Assembly: GCA_947652605.1 (NCBI GenBank)
Contig: OX393581.1
Span: forward strand, 6,886,640 to 6,950,639
From: Elmis aenea
Taxonomy: Eukaryota; Arthropoda; Insecta; Coleoptera; Elmidae
Direction: 5' to 3'
DNA: 64,000 nucleotides
Both the position numbers and the translations under genes were made by a program. Positions 17,962 through 29,275 of this stretch are shown in pieces. Positions within the stretch are counted from its first letter, which is position 1, and each line of letters begins with the position of its first letter. Under the pieces are notes generated by a model, which was not told the DNA's origin, searched no databases, and saw only the letters and a list, made by a program, of their open reading frames with translations.

Positions 17962-20764
17962 TAAATAAATAACCAAACGCAGACCAAAATTAAATAGGTA
18001 TTTTGGATTATATTTACTATCCCCTATCATTGTTTCTTTAGGAAAAAGCTCGAACGCAAACTTCACTAGGTTAGTAATATCATTACTTAAACAGATAATA
18101 TAACACTTAATAAAACCTCTTACATTCCTTTCTTATTATTTTGTATACAATAATAGTCCGTTTTTATAAAATTAAAAATAATTAAGTTATTTAATTAAGT
18201 AAACTAACAGAGGCAAATTAAATGACGACCTACTATTTTATGGTGTTTTTTTAATCACCAATTAATTAACGGAACAAGAAATAATTCATAAATTTACAAA
18301 TGCATGAGAAAAGAAATTTACCGACTACTTCGTTTAAGTACGTTCTACTCACTTACAAGATTGTAAACTGCTTCAATTAAAATCTGATACAAAAAGAATA
18401 TTACAATGAAAAATTGTTCAAAGATGAGATCCAAAATTTTGTTATTTCACACTATTTGTGTTTTCTTGAAGAACTTGCAACACTAGGCAACAAAACAATT
18501 ACAACCATAAACATAATACTTTGAGCAACTGACGTCAATATTAAAGTTCGTCTTTCAAAGTCAACTACAATAATTATTTCCATTCCTAATTAAATATTAC
18601 GTACAAATATTTTTCAACGACCACTAATGTAAATGACTTACCGTTCAGCCTGCATGTATAGTAAGTGGGTGCTTACGCACGGTAAGCAAAAGGCACACTA
18701 TTTTTAAAGAAATCATCAAAGTAGACTCACGTCAAAGACTTCCTGCATGCCTAGTAAGTGAGTTATAACGCACGGTAAGCAAAACGCACACTTGTCTAGA
18801 AATATCAAGATAGGCTTACGTCAAAATTTACAAGACAACGTAATTACATGTGTGTATTAGCTAAAAAGCCGTTAAAATCGTAGGTATTATGTGATCGTAG
18901 AAAAGGTAAGCTACATAACACGAGTTGTAAAACAAATATGCTTCTTACAACTCTCGTTATGTAATATACTATTATGGGATATCTTATTGAATAATCTACT
19001 ACTGTACTTGTAATCAAAATCGACCACTTTCCAGTCTAAAATTGCCAATGAGGACAAAGAACCCTAATAATTCCTGCGCAATCCTATTAAATATTAGTAA
19101 CTTAAATTGTTTATTCGTGCTTCCGGTTGTAAAATTATTTATGTACACAACGTTTAGTGGAACGGTTTTACTTCATGAGAAATTCAGAGACCTGTAAAGA
19201 GGAAACGACGTAGCAAAGAGGTAAGAAAATGGGTCAAAGGGGCTGAAAATGTTCAGCTAAAATTAGGTCAGAAGCAGTCGAACACGGAAATCAATCTTAC
19301 ACAAGCCTAACCTACCCGCGCATGCATTGTATCTACGAATCTTCGCCAGTTAAATCTTCTAAATAAAATATAAACTACCACAGTTATACACGGTCTGAAT
19401 TGACAATATACAGTGTGCCCAAAAAAACAGAATTTTGTATTCGGCATATAAACTTGTTATTTGCCAGCTAGTTTTTGCGACTGTTGTCTTTAACTTCTGC
19501 TAACATAAAGCTATTACTTAACCAGAATTCTCCCCAGAATTTGTTTTTTGCCAGATGGTTGCTTAAAACTACAGGGCATTTAATTTTAGACACTTGTATA
19601 ATATGAGATGTTCTAAACCATATGATTTTTGCAAACGATTTAAAGTTTATGGTTTAAAATAGAAGTCTTAATGCGTAGGCTAAAGTTTAGGCCAAAATAT
19701 GCATAAATCGGGCAGTAAAAAACAATTCCGTTTTACGTTTTAAGAACGTATCAATACATCCTATACACATGAAACGAATCGGTGCTAAGTCTCCAGCGTA
19801 ACAGTAACACGCCATCGATAAGTGTGCTCTGTGCTACGGTATTTGGGGCGAAATCTCTTCGCAGAATTGCAGGAAGTTAAAGAATGATACAACAGAGCAG
19901 CCATTTCCGTTACATTTCAGATATTGCCTCATCGACAATACGTCGAAGAGAAAAGAAGCTGATGCTTGTTTTAAAATCCGATGGATTACAGACATAGAAA
20001 TTAAAACGAACCTCTCTAGAGGCAACTATCTCACAAAAGCATGGTATTATGACGGTTTAATATTCATGACGAGGAATGACAATACCTAGTTCGCACGCCG
20101 TCGGGATATTTTTAAAACTGCAAAAACAATGGAGTCATTTGCAGCTGAATAAAAGTGTCTCATGGATGATCGTTAATTTGCAAAGCCAGTGCCGTAGCTA
20201 CACATATTTTGGTGTTTACAATTTGGGCAATTTTAATACATCACAAAAGTGTAAAACTTCTTAATCGGTTCCGCATGTAACTTTCAATGTAGAGACAAAA
20301 ATATAGGTATAAAACTTGACATACTTTAAACTTGCTATATTTAAGTCAATTTTGACGATGTTAATTTCTTTGAAATAAAAACTACAACTATTATTGCTAA
20401 ATCATACTACAACTTAAAAAGGAACAGATGTAGTTACAAAAAAAAAAGTTTATCAAACTGATCAGCTATGTGAAGCGGTTGTAAATTTAAAATAAATCTT
20501 GAAATCCAATTAAAAAGATTAAGTTTACTTAAAAAATTGCCACATTTTTACACACAACAGATGTTTTAATTACAAGAGATTTAAAAACAAAATTGTGCAA
20601 AGAAAATATGTATAATATTACAAAGATTATGATTAGGACACTAATATTGTTTCAAGTTGAGTTGTTACCGATTACCGAAGCACAGGCTAAAGTTGCATTA
20701 TTTTTTTTAAATGGCAACCGTAGTTGCCTGGATGGAGTCTTATGAAAATGATTTGTTTCTGAAT
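17962..20764. other. Mostly unannotated AT-rich DNA
   Basis: The first bases are the 3' end of RTE copy A. A two-copy tandem repeat lies at 18649-18834. CAGTGTGCCCAAAAAAACAG near 19411 may be a repeat terminus. No exon or open frame with recognisable motifs is visible. Confidence 0.45.
18649..18834. repeat. Two-copy tandem repeat, period 93 bp
   Basis: CCTGCATGTATAGTAAGTG starts one unit and CCTGCATGCCTAGTAAGTG the other, 93 bp later. Both continue with ACGCACGGTAAGCAAAA and a CACAC, then end in a CTYACGTCAAA box. The units are diverged but collinear. Confidence 0.75.
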
Positions 20765-20887
20765 CAGGGTTGAGCCAATTTAAATAGTCTGATTTAAATC
20801 AAATGATTTTTTAAATTTAAATCAGTGATTTAAATCAAATAAAAAATCACAGTTTTTTTTTAATATCATGATTTTTATCAACCCTAT
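20765..20887. mobile_element. Short hAT-type MITE with GATTTAAATC motifs
   Basis: It starts CAGGGTTGA and ends TCAACCCTAT. It is flanked by TTCTGAAT and TTCTGATT (7 of 8 identical). The interior is almost entirely GATTTAAATC-type inverted repeats, a form common in insect hAT MITEs. Confidence 0.75.
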
Positions 20888-20895
20888 TTCTGATT

Positions 20896-21658
20896 TAGTT
20901 GATACAAAATTTGTTATATTATGAATTGGCAGTAGTTATTGACAAAAAGCAATAAAAAACTATAGGGTTAAAAAAAATTAATAGTAATTAACTTAATGAA
21001 TTGGTACAAGAATTTGCAAAAAAAAAATTATGGTTTATTAAACGCTCTTATATTGCTGTGTTTGCAGGATATACACATAGCTACTACTTTTTTTTCCAAA
21101 AATATACTATGGAAGGTAGACAAACAGATAAAAAAATATGTACGAAGTAGTCGTTTTAAAGTCTTTACAATTTATTTATAAAGATTTACATACTTTTACC
21201 TTTGAATTTAATTAATAGGTACCACAAATATAAGTTATATTTTTTAAATCGGAGAAAAATCTTTTTTTATAATGCTATACATCTAACTAAAAATGCTATT
21301 TAAAAAAAAAACAAGTTTAGTCTGCGTCTCAGTCAACTCAAAACTTAAGAAAGTTTCAGTGTACGAGTCTTAAACCACGTTAAATTATCTAAAATTATCT
21401 ACTTACAACTTTTGTTCACCTGTCACAGTTAAAAAAATATTTGTGTTTTAAAATTCTATGATTTTTCAGTTTTTTTTTGCAGATTTCCCAAAAGACTGGC
21501 AACCCTGGTTACATTTCAAAAGCCAATCAATATCTTTCGTAATTTTGTCCAACTTCGCTAATTTAACCGAATCTTTTATTCTTGTAATAAAAAAGTTATC
21601 AAAGTAACTATCATCACTGTTTGTATAACATTTCTTTAACATTAGTAAACAAATCATA
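20896..21658. other. No gene seen upstream of the long RT ORF
   Basis: AT-rich. A 63-codon minus-strand frame at 21657-21466 has no recognisable motif. It abuts the start of the long RT ORF, so it could be displaced element sequence, but I cannot show that. Confidence 0.35.
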
Positions 21659-24181
21659 GTGATTTATTTTATTCGAGTTAAAAAAATTGAATTCAAAATT
21701 GATGAAAGCATAAGCTACAAGATATTCTGTGATGAATTGGAGCAATCGCTCACAATGACCTCTAGTATGTGTGATAACGTATGCTGTTTGGGAGATGTTA
21801 ATATAAATATGATCAAAACAAAATTACCGGAGACTAGTTATTTCAACTCAATGCTTGATGCTACTGATTTTGAACAGATTATTTCAACCCCTACACGTAT
21901 AAGTGAGAAAAATGAAACTCTAATTGATATTATCTTAGTAAACTCTACTAACATTGTTCAAACCTCTGGCGCTTGTAATTACGACTTTGCTGACCACGAG
22001 TTAGTGTTCTGTGATTTAAATTTAATGAACACCGCAAAAGCTCCTGTATATAAAACAATTAGAGCCTTCAAATATTTTGATGTCAACAAGTTTAATCATG
22101 ATTTAATGATGATTCCTTGGCAACGCATATTTTATTTGAACAACATCAACGACAAAGTTGAATTTTTAAACAATAATGTAATTCAATTATTAAATGAGCA
22201 TGCTCCATTAAGGATAATAAAAATAACAAAGCGAAAAGCACCATGGTTAACTGATACCATTAGATTTGCTAGTGACTTACGTGACAAAGCTTACAAAAAA
22301 TATAAAAAGTCAAAAATGCCAGCTGATTGGGACTATTATAAGACCTTGCGGAACTCAGTCAATTTTATGATTAAACAAGAAAAGCGGGTATTTTTTCAAC
22401 AAAGACTTGATATCGGTAATTCCAAACGGTTATGGGATGAATTAAAGGTCTTAAATATAGGGCGTAACCCTAATTATAGTATTCCAAGTCATCTCCAAAA
22501 ACCCAATGAAATCAATAATTATTTTTTAAATTCAATTCCAACGATATCTAACAAACAGGATGTTGATAATCTCATTGAATTTTATAAAAGCAATAAAATC
22601 CTTGATAGTCAACAATTGTTCAAATTTTCCTCGGTTGATGCCGCTGATATTCTTAAAATAATAGGTGAATTAAAGAGTAAAGCAACTGGACACGATAACT
22701 TAAACATAGATATTTTAAAATTATGCTGTCCACTGTTGATTCCCTACATTACTCATATCATTAATTCTTCCTTGGCTACTAACATGTTCCCTGAAAGTTG
22801 GAAAAAATCAATAATTATACCAGTTCCAAAAGTACTGAATCCCAGCGAGTTTAAAGACTTCAGGCCTATTAGCATTTTGCCAGTTTTATCAAAACTTTTA
22901 GAAAAAGTGATGAATGTTCAATTAAGAAAATATCTAAATGACAATCACATATTACCTGACATTCAATCTGGTTTTCGACCTAATCGAAGTTGCACAACGA
23001 CATTACTCTATGTCACCGATGAAATAATATCAGCTACTGACTCAAACAATATAACAGCACTTACACTACTTGACTACAGTAAAGCCTTTGATACCATTAA
23101 TCACCCTGTATTATTAGCTATTCTTGAAAACATAGGATTGTCATCATCGGCTCTAAAATTATTTAATAGCTATTTATCCAACAGATTTCAAAGTGTGAAA
23201 GTCTTGCAGGAGTTCTCTCAGTTTGAAGCTGTAAACAACGGTGTTCCGCAGGGCTCTATCCTAGGGCCACTGCTGTTCATCATATACACTTCTACTTTTT
23301 ATAAATACGTTTCAACATGTAAAATGAAAATGTTTGCCGATGATTGCCAGCTATTGCATTCTTTTCCATTTAAGGATTATCATAACGCAATATCTAATAT
23401 CAATACAGATCTTGATTCCATAAATGCAATTTCAAAAAAACACAATCTTATAACTAATCCCAATAAATCTGTCGTACTTCTATTTGGTAAGGTTAATATA
23501 ATCAATTATTTGAAGGATCATATTGATGTTCGTATTGGTGACATTTCTATTCCAATTAAACAGGAAGCTCGGAATTTAGGGTTAGTTTTGAGCAACACGT
23601 TCAGATATCAAACGCAAGTAAATAATTATATTAAGAAAAGTTTCTTAAACCTCAAATTAATTTTTCCTCACAGACAATACTTAACTTCTAAAATCAAAAC
23701 GATGCTATGTAACTCTCTTGTATTGTCTCATTTCAATTACTGCAGTGAAATTTATGGTCAATCTATAACACTAGAACAATCCAATCGAATTCAGAGAGTA
23801 CAAAATTCATGCTTGCGTTTGATATTTGGAATCAGGAAATACGATCATATCTCTCACAAACTAGTTGATCTTAAATGGCTGAACATGGCGAACAGAAGGA
23901 AGCTACAGCTTGCTGTTCTTTGTCACAGAGTGATCTCTCAAAAACAACCGGCTTACTTATACAATAAAATTAAATTCCGCACTGACGTTCATACTTTAAA
24001 TCTTAGGTATAAAAGCTTAATATCTCCACCATCTCATAGGACTGCTTTGTTTGAGCGATCATTTCAGTATCAGCTGTACAAAATTTACAATGGAATTCCA
24101 ATTGAGTTTAAACAGTTAAGCATTCATTCATTCAAGCAAAAAATGTATACACTGCTATTCAATCTGCAATGTAAAAATTAA
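21659..24181 (+). CDS. Non-LTR retrotransposon ORF2: partial endonuclease plus full reverse transcriptase, 840 aa open
   Basis: This protein would nick target DNA and reverse-transcribe the element RNA. Residues 44-120 are the C-terminal half of an apurinic-type endonuclease (LGDVNINM at 44-51, TLIDIILVN near 87, ADHELVF near 111). The N-terminal catalytic half of the endonuclease is missing, so the element is 5'-truncated and the ATG used is not a natural start. The reverse transcriptase is complete: RPISILPVLSKLLEK near 401, QSGFRPNRSC near 436, TLLDYSKAFDTI near 468 (catalytic Asp), GVPQGSILGPLLF near 527 and FADDC near 558 (catalytic Asp pair). A C-terminal region follows. There are no stops or frameshifts over 2.5 kb, unlike every other RT here, so it is young. 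CR1/L2-like affinity is inferred from motif wording, not from a tree. Confidence 0.93.
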   Translation: MIYFIRVKKIEFKIDESISYKIFCDELEQSLTMTSSMCDNVCCLGDVNINMIKTKLPETSYFNSMLDATDFEQIISTPTRISEKNETLIDIILVNSTNIVQTSGACNYDFADHELVFCDLNLMNTAKAPVYKTIRAFKYFDVNKFNHDLMMIPWQRIFYLNNINDKVEFLNNNVIQLLNEHAPLRIIKITKRKAPWLTDTIRFASDLRDKAYKKYKKSKMPADWDYYKTLRNSVNFMIKQEKRVFFQQRLDIGNSKRLWDELKVLNIGRNPNYSIPSHLQKPNEINNYFLNSIPTISNKQDVDNLIEFYKSNKILDSQQLFKFSSVDAADILKIIGELKSKATGHDNLNIDILKLCCPLLIPYITHIINSSLATNMFPESWKKSIIIPVPKVLNPSEFKDFRPISILPVLSKLLEKVMNVQLRKYLNDNHILPDIQSGFRPNRSCTTTLLYVTDEIISATDSNNITALTLLDYSKAFDTINHPVLLAILENIGLSSSALKLFNSYLSNRFQSVKVLQEFSQFEAVNNGVPQGSILGPLLFIIYTSTFYKYVSTCKMKMFADDCQLLHSFPFKDYHNAISNINTDLDSINAISKKHNLITNPNKSVVLLFGKVNIINYLKDHIDVRIGDISIPIKQEARNLGLVLSNTFRYQTQVNNYIKKSFLNLKLIFPHRQYLTSKIKTMLCNSLVLSHFNYCSEIYGQSITLEQSNRIQRVQNSCLRLIFGIRKYDHISHKLVDLKWLNMANRRKLQLAVLCHRVISQKQPAYLYNKIKFRTDVHTLNLRYKSLISPPSHRTALFERSFQYQLYKIYNGIPIEFKQLSIHSFKQKMYTLLFNLQCKN

Positions 24182-24567
24182 TCTATTACTATTATGAATA
24201 TATTGTTTCTAATCAATTTTGTAACAGCACTGGAATTATGTTGTACAATTAATCTTCTTTTTGATGTACTATCGCAGAATTTAGGCTAAGTTTATATTTA
24301 GGCATAAGTTTATTTGGTAAACCTGAATTGTAAATGGTTCCAATGGAAGAGCAGAACGTAGTTTAAGATTTTATCTTCAACTACAAACTGAATTGGCGCC
24401 ATTTGGTTTTTCTTTTCCAAATCTTCTCGTATTCGTATATTTTCGTATTTGTATTTAAATGTTAAATGCACTATCTTATGATAGATATGATATGATATGA
24501 TATGATATGTAATACTTATGTGTTAAATCTGAGAAAAGAAAAATAAAGGCTTTATTATTATTATTTG
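24182..24567 (+). mobile_element. 3' UTR and tail of the CR1/L2-like element
   Basis: A non-coding 3' end of about 385 bp follows the ORF stop. Near its end a TATGA pentamer repeats about five times (24482-24509). The element closes with AATAAAGGCTTTATTATT and a short (TTA)n tail instead of poly(A), as expected for CR1/L2-type elements. A target duplication cannot be assessed because the 5' border is unknown. Confidence 0.75.
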
Positions 24568-26029
24568 CGTTAAATAGGAACCCAAACGGAACCGGTAAAT
24601 TATTACGTACTGCGAATTGAAACCGATTCGAAATTCGCAGCCTGGTGTAACGCATAAAAGTTCTGCTAATGACAATTTTTTCGAGACCCACTGATAAGTA
24701 CATGGGCTAGTGTTGTTATGGCACTGTCCTAGTTATCAAGTTTTTGAATTCTGCATTAATAACGTCCTCAGCTAACACCATTCCGAAACGCTGATACGCC
24801 ACTGCATCAGTCGCATTACTCTAAACTAATTAATGACGTTCTAGCGAACCTAAACAGCTACTCTCAGACACAAAGTTCCTTAAAACTTGCACTCTTAACA
24901 ATTAAACATTAAAATCCAGCATGGGCTTTAAAACTTGAAATAACCACACGTTCTGACAGTATACTCTCTAATACTTTCACAGTTCCATTCTTAAGTATGC
25001 GCTGAAATGCATTGTCTATTTGTGGACTACAAATAAATTTTCTATTTCGTGTTAGATTTACACCAACTTTGTATACAAAAACAGAAAATCGTTTACACGT
25101 TGCTGGAATATTGAATCGATTGACTTTCATTCGAGTTTCCCTCACATGAAATCGATGGACAATAAAAGCAATAATCAAACGGTTGAAGCAGTTTGTTTTG
25201 TAAAAAAAAAAGGAGTTGTTATTAGACTGGTTATTGTAGGTTTAGCATAGCAACATTTTATGTATTTGTAAACTTTATACATTGTCAATGTTTAATGTAA
25301 ATGAGTTCGACTGCACTAGGCAAGAGATGAACTGAACAAGTCTTTAAAAACAAAGCCACTAATGTTGGGTTTAATTATATTGATCAACTGTTTTGATGTG
25401 GAAATTAAACTGACTATTAATTGACAAAACTACTCATCTGACTGCACTAGCTAGCTAGTAAATATTCTTTGTTGAAACACACAAAAATTGCACATAAAAA
25501 CAAAGGTCTTTGCACTCTATACATGTAAGTATATGTTTAAACAGCAATTAAAAACTGCAATAAACAAATAGCCTACAGAAATATATTTTCCGCTGTTTAC
25601 AAATCCTAATAAAAAGTACCTAATGATAACCGTGATTTTGAGATATTACAAAAAAGAATAATTTTATAACCACAACCGCACCATCTATTTAACTGTAATC
25701 CAATTACCTTTGAAAATATGTAAGATTGTTACATAATTTCTGCCGTATTTTGTACTTATTCTCCAACGACAAAAAACAAAGGAATGTGTTTTTATTGAAA
25801 GCGATTCAAGATAGTTTGGATATGATCTATAATCGTCTCTATAAAACCAAATTCCCGATATCAATAAACAATGCCAAAATACTTAGTCATTAAGAACTTT
25901 AGAATAAAACTGTAGGTTAGTCTCCCTAAACTAGTAACAATATTTTAATATAGAGAAGGAAACAAAATAAAACCATGTGCTTGTAAAATTTATCCTCAGG
26001 TGTTTAGGAATTAATTGTGACCGCTTCTA
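24568..26029. other. No gene seen
   Basis: AT-rich. An 89-codon minus-strand frame at 25178-24909 has no recognisable motif and no splice context I can defend. Confidence 0.45.
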
Positions 26030-26950
26030 CATGAGTGGTGACAAAGTGTAGCACCTTAGACGTACGACGAATTTGAAGACAATAATGCAACTGTTGTTGC
26101 AAATAATCTCGTAAGACATAAGGAGAAAATACTGTTGACATTAACGTGGTCCAAAGATAATTTCCTAAATTTCGAACTGGAAATTTTAGCTTGCATGATC
26201 TACACACTGAAAGGCAATCAAATTTTAAAGAAGACGCCTTGAAGTCGTTACACATAGAGTTAGAGGACCTACTCTTATCTACTAAGGAAATTGAGGAGAG
26301 AATGGGCTTTGACCATTCCACTGTGTTGTGACACTTAAACAAGCTGGAGGATGAAAAGTGGATTCCACAAGAACTGGCCGAAATAGATTTGGCTAATAGG
26401 ATCTCGGAAGGTTTTTCTTCGTGGACGTTTCAAAATTTTAAGCCGCTTTTATGCCGATTAGCAATCGGTGATAAAAAGTGGATGTTATGACAATCTAATT
26501 GAAAGAAAAAGCCAAAATTGTACCCAAGGAGAACGCGCCAGCATTAATCAGCCAAAGAGTATGGTGGGAGTATGGTGGTATCGAAAAGATACTATACATT
26601 TTTAGCTGTTCCCGCTTGGCCAAAGAACTACTGCTGATCTGTTTGGCGAGCGATTGGCCCGTGAAGATGCAGATATCAAGAAGAAAAGGCCTGTTCTATT
26701 TAGCTTCCTGATAAGGCGTTGCGTGTTAACCAACAGCGCTCGCCCAAATAAAACGCTTAAAACTTAAGGAAATCTAGAGCAAACGCTATGAGATACTCCC
26801 CGTCACTCATCTTATTCTGCAGACACAACATTTGCACAATATTTGAAATGGAGAAGAATCAAAATGAGATTGATGTCACTCCACCAGTGTTTCAATTCTT
26901 CCGTCCGATGAGAACTTTTTAGCTGCAGGAAGCGATAAAATAGCATATGG
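26030..26950 (+). pseudogene. mariner transposase remnant
   Basis: A broken mariner-family (cut-and-paste) transposase spread over several frames. The order is: helix-turn-helix region MGFDHSTVL, then HLNKLEDEKWIPQEL (the linker WVPHEL of mariners), IGDKKWML (first catalytic Asp region, family form TGDEKWI), and a weak PPPVFQFF-like C-terminus before 26950. Several stops interrupt it, and the QDNARPH box is degraded beyond recognition. No terminal repeats were identified. The 112-codon minus-strand frame over the same interval is only a shadow. Confidence 0.72.
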
Positions 26951-27819
26951 TCAGTATGTTATTATTTAAACAAATGTATTTAAGAAATTACCCGAAAATA
27001 TGACACTAATTATGCAACAACTTTATAATTAAGTTTTAAAAGAATCTTACTCAATTAATTAAGGAAGGTTATAAGGACTTATTACCACAAAAAATACTTT
27101 AAAAAAATTGTAAAAAGCAATAAGGGAATTAATTACATGGGTAGTTTTTAAAGAATACATTTTGACGAAGCGATTGACAGCAACTTTTGAAAAATTAACC
27201 GAATTAAATGAAGATTTGGCATGAGAAAACCAATCTTCATATCTAATAATTCGTAGTACTTTTTATTCGGCGCTTCTATATTTTAACTATATTACTGTAT
27301 TTAATATAAGTATTCAAACGACACGCGCTTAAACTAGGACACAACCATCAACTCCTTTTTTCTCTTTAATTATTGCGTTATTGTATAAATAATGACTTGT
27401 AAACGTTCATTACACCCCATGTGGTAGCATTTTAACGTCTTTAACCAACCACGTACCTGGTTAGTACGTGCTATGGTTAACCTCTACTGAATTTTTAATT
27501 AATTATATTATATCAAGTTTCTCACAGGGACTAAATGAGGCACGTACATACCACGTGTCACATATTAATAAACGCTTCCGAAGTCACCCACGAAATTGGA
27601 TTGTAGAATGTTAGCAAGTGAGTTCCATTATCATATAATCATGATTTATGGCGGTCGCTGGAGTTTGTGTAGGTACGTACGCGCGCGTCTTCCGGTGTTG
27701 AAAATTTTAGTACTCGCTTTGGTGGTACGCTGTCGGATTTTGCGGAATACGGTTTTGAGAAAGGACCAGTTAAGACATTAAAACTTGCTTTGTAACCCAC
27801 GTTGAACGTGTTGATAGTA
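26951..27819. other. No confirmed gene; odd GC-rich patch at 27640-27780
   Basis: Mostly AT-rich. Palindromic ACGTAC and CACGTG words cluster at 27450-27560. The patch 27640-27780 is GC-rich and open on both strands for about 45 codons, but matches nothing I recognise. Confidence 0.35.
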
Positions 27820-28034
27820 TTGGGTTGATCAAAAATTCGTTCGTATTTTCCTGGTAATGAACTTAAGACAAGGATTTTTTATTTTCGAATTAAACAATAG
27901 CAAAATACAGATACCATCACTTTGCATGGCTTTAGCCCTTTAAGGTGGCGCAATAATACCCATTTAAAGGAATTTCGGCCAAACAGCAAAGATGTATAGG
28001 GTGTAGCGTTGTCGTGATGAACACAACGCCTTCT
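27820..28034 (-). pseudogene. mariner 3' fragment with terminal repeat
   Basis: Next to a TA, TTGGGTTGATCAAAAATTCG resembles a mariner terminus. On the minus strand the sequence inward reads CVHHDNATPYTS, the second catalytic Asp box of mariners (family form HHDNARPH). It is followed by C-terminal sequence ending about 27820. Only the last 70 or so codons remain. Confidence 0.65.
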
Positions 28035-28600
28035 GTTGTTTATTTATTTTATTTAATTAATTAACATCAAAGGGAGAGGGACAAGAAAGATAACCATTAG
28101 AATTCTCTATTTAAGTTCTACAATATTTGTCACTTTTATCAATATAGGACATGAGACCCTTTTAGAAGTATACCCAATAGAATAGGGAGGGAGACCGGGG
28201 ATGAAAGTAACATTTTTTTGTTTTTATTTAAGTTCTCATAGAGCATAACAAGTTTTTTACATCCAAATTGATTTAATGATAGATTGGATATTTGTCTTCC
28301 TTCCAAGATATTTATATTATAATGTTTAGTAAAGCATACTTGTTTGTATGTGAGAGTTTTTTTCTTTTCTTTAGAAAGACAGCTGTTACTTCCAACCTCA
28401 ACGTTGGTGCTAAAAGTATAAAGGTCTTTCAAGATAAACTGAACCGCGAAATGCGCAAAGAAAGGAGATTGAGGTTGAAATGTAGATCTTTCTAAAAAAG
28501 TTATATTATTAAAATGAAAAAAGCTTTTGATAAACCAATATTGCATTTGAAATTGAAATATTAATTTGTGTGTGAAGATTAACTGTTATACATAGAGAGC
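28035..28600. other. No gene confirmed
   Basis: A 135-codon minus-strand frame (28546-28139) and a 67-codon plus frame (28292-28495) overlap. Neither has a recognisable domain, and both are AT-driven in composition. I call neither. Confidence 0.4.
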
Positions 28601-28619
28601 GAGTACAGAAATAATGATA

Positions 28620-29275
28620 CAAATATTTTTGTGTATTAACGGAAAATGGAATGAAAATGAACAAAAATAAAACTAAACTCATGGTAGTATCAAACGAAAA
28701 AGAAGAAATACAAATTAAGAGTGGATGGAGAACTATTAGTTCAAGTTAGCAGCTTTCAATACTTGGGCATTATGTTGGAAGAAACAGGAAAAAAAGATAT
28801 TGAACTGAATAATAGAATACAAAAGGCTAATAGAGTATATTATGCACTGAGTAAAGGACTCATAAACAAAAGAGATATCTCAAAAGAAACAAAAATGAAA
28901 GTATATAAATCAATCTACAGACCAAGTCTCAAATATGGCTGCGAAACATGGGTGTTATAAAAAAAAAAAAGAATTAAAAATGTGCAAATAAGAGAAGAAT
29001 TAAAGATAGAATCCATAGAAGAATTCATAGAACGACAACAACTTGGATGTTGGGGACACTTACAAAGATTGGACAGCTTAATACCAGCTAAAAGAATATG
29101 GGATAGTAAAATTCCAGGTAAAAGAAAAAGAGGAAGACCGTCTTAAAGAAAAAAGAGAAAACGTTGGTAGAAGCAAAATCTAGCACATAATAGAAAGGAC
29201 TGGAATTTTTTTATAAAGACTTAATTTTGGATGCATGGAAAAACTCCACCCTTACACTCTATGGGTAGAAAAAAA
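28620..29275 (+). pseudogene. Non-LTR RT fragment, RTE-like, C-terminal part
   Basis: NGMKMNKNKTKLMVVSNEKE is followed in another frame by FQYLGIMLEETGKKDIELNN, KVYKSIYRPSLKYGCETWVL and remnants of the basic C-terminus (FQVKEKEED). These are the YLG and YG.ETW blocks that follow the RT active site. It is a distinct subfamily from copies A to E. Frameshifts and stops make it inactive. Confidence 0.72.

Noticed and set aside
21466..21657. Minus-strand ORF next to the RT as an inverted 5' part of the same element
   Set aside because: The layout would fit 5' inversion during insertion, but the 63 residues show no endonuclease or ORF1 motif, so it cannot be supported.
26004..26342. 112-codon minus-strand ORF
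   Set aside because: It lies antisense to a mariner transposase remnant whose motifs read on the plus strand.
28139..28546. 135-codon minus-strand ORF as a gene
   Set aside because: No recognisable domain, AT-driven composition, and an overlapping open frame on the other strand.
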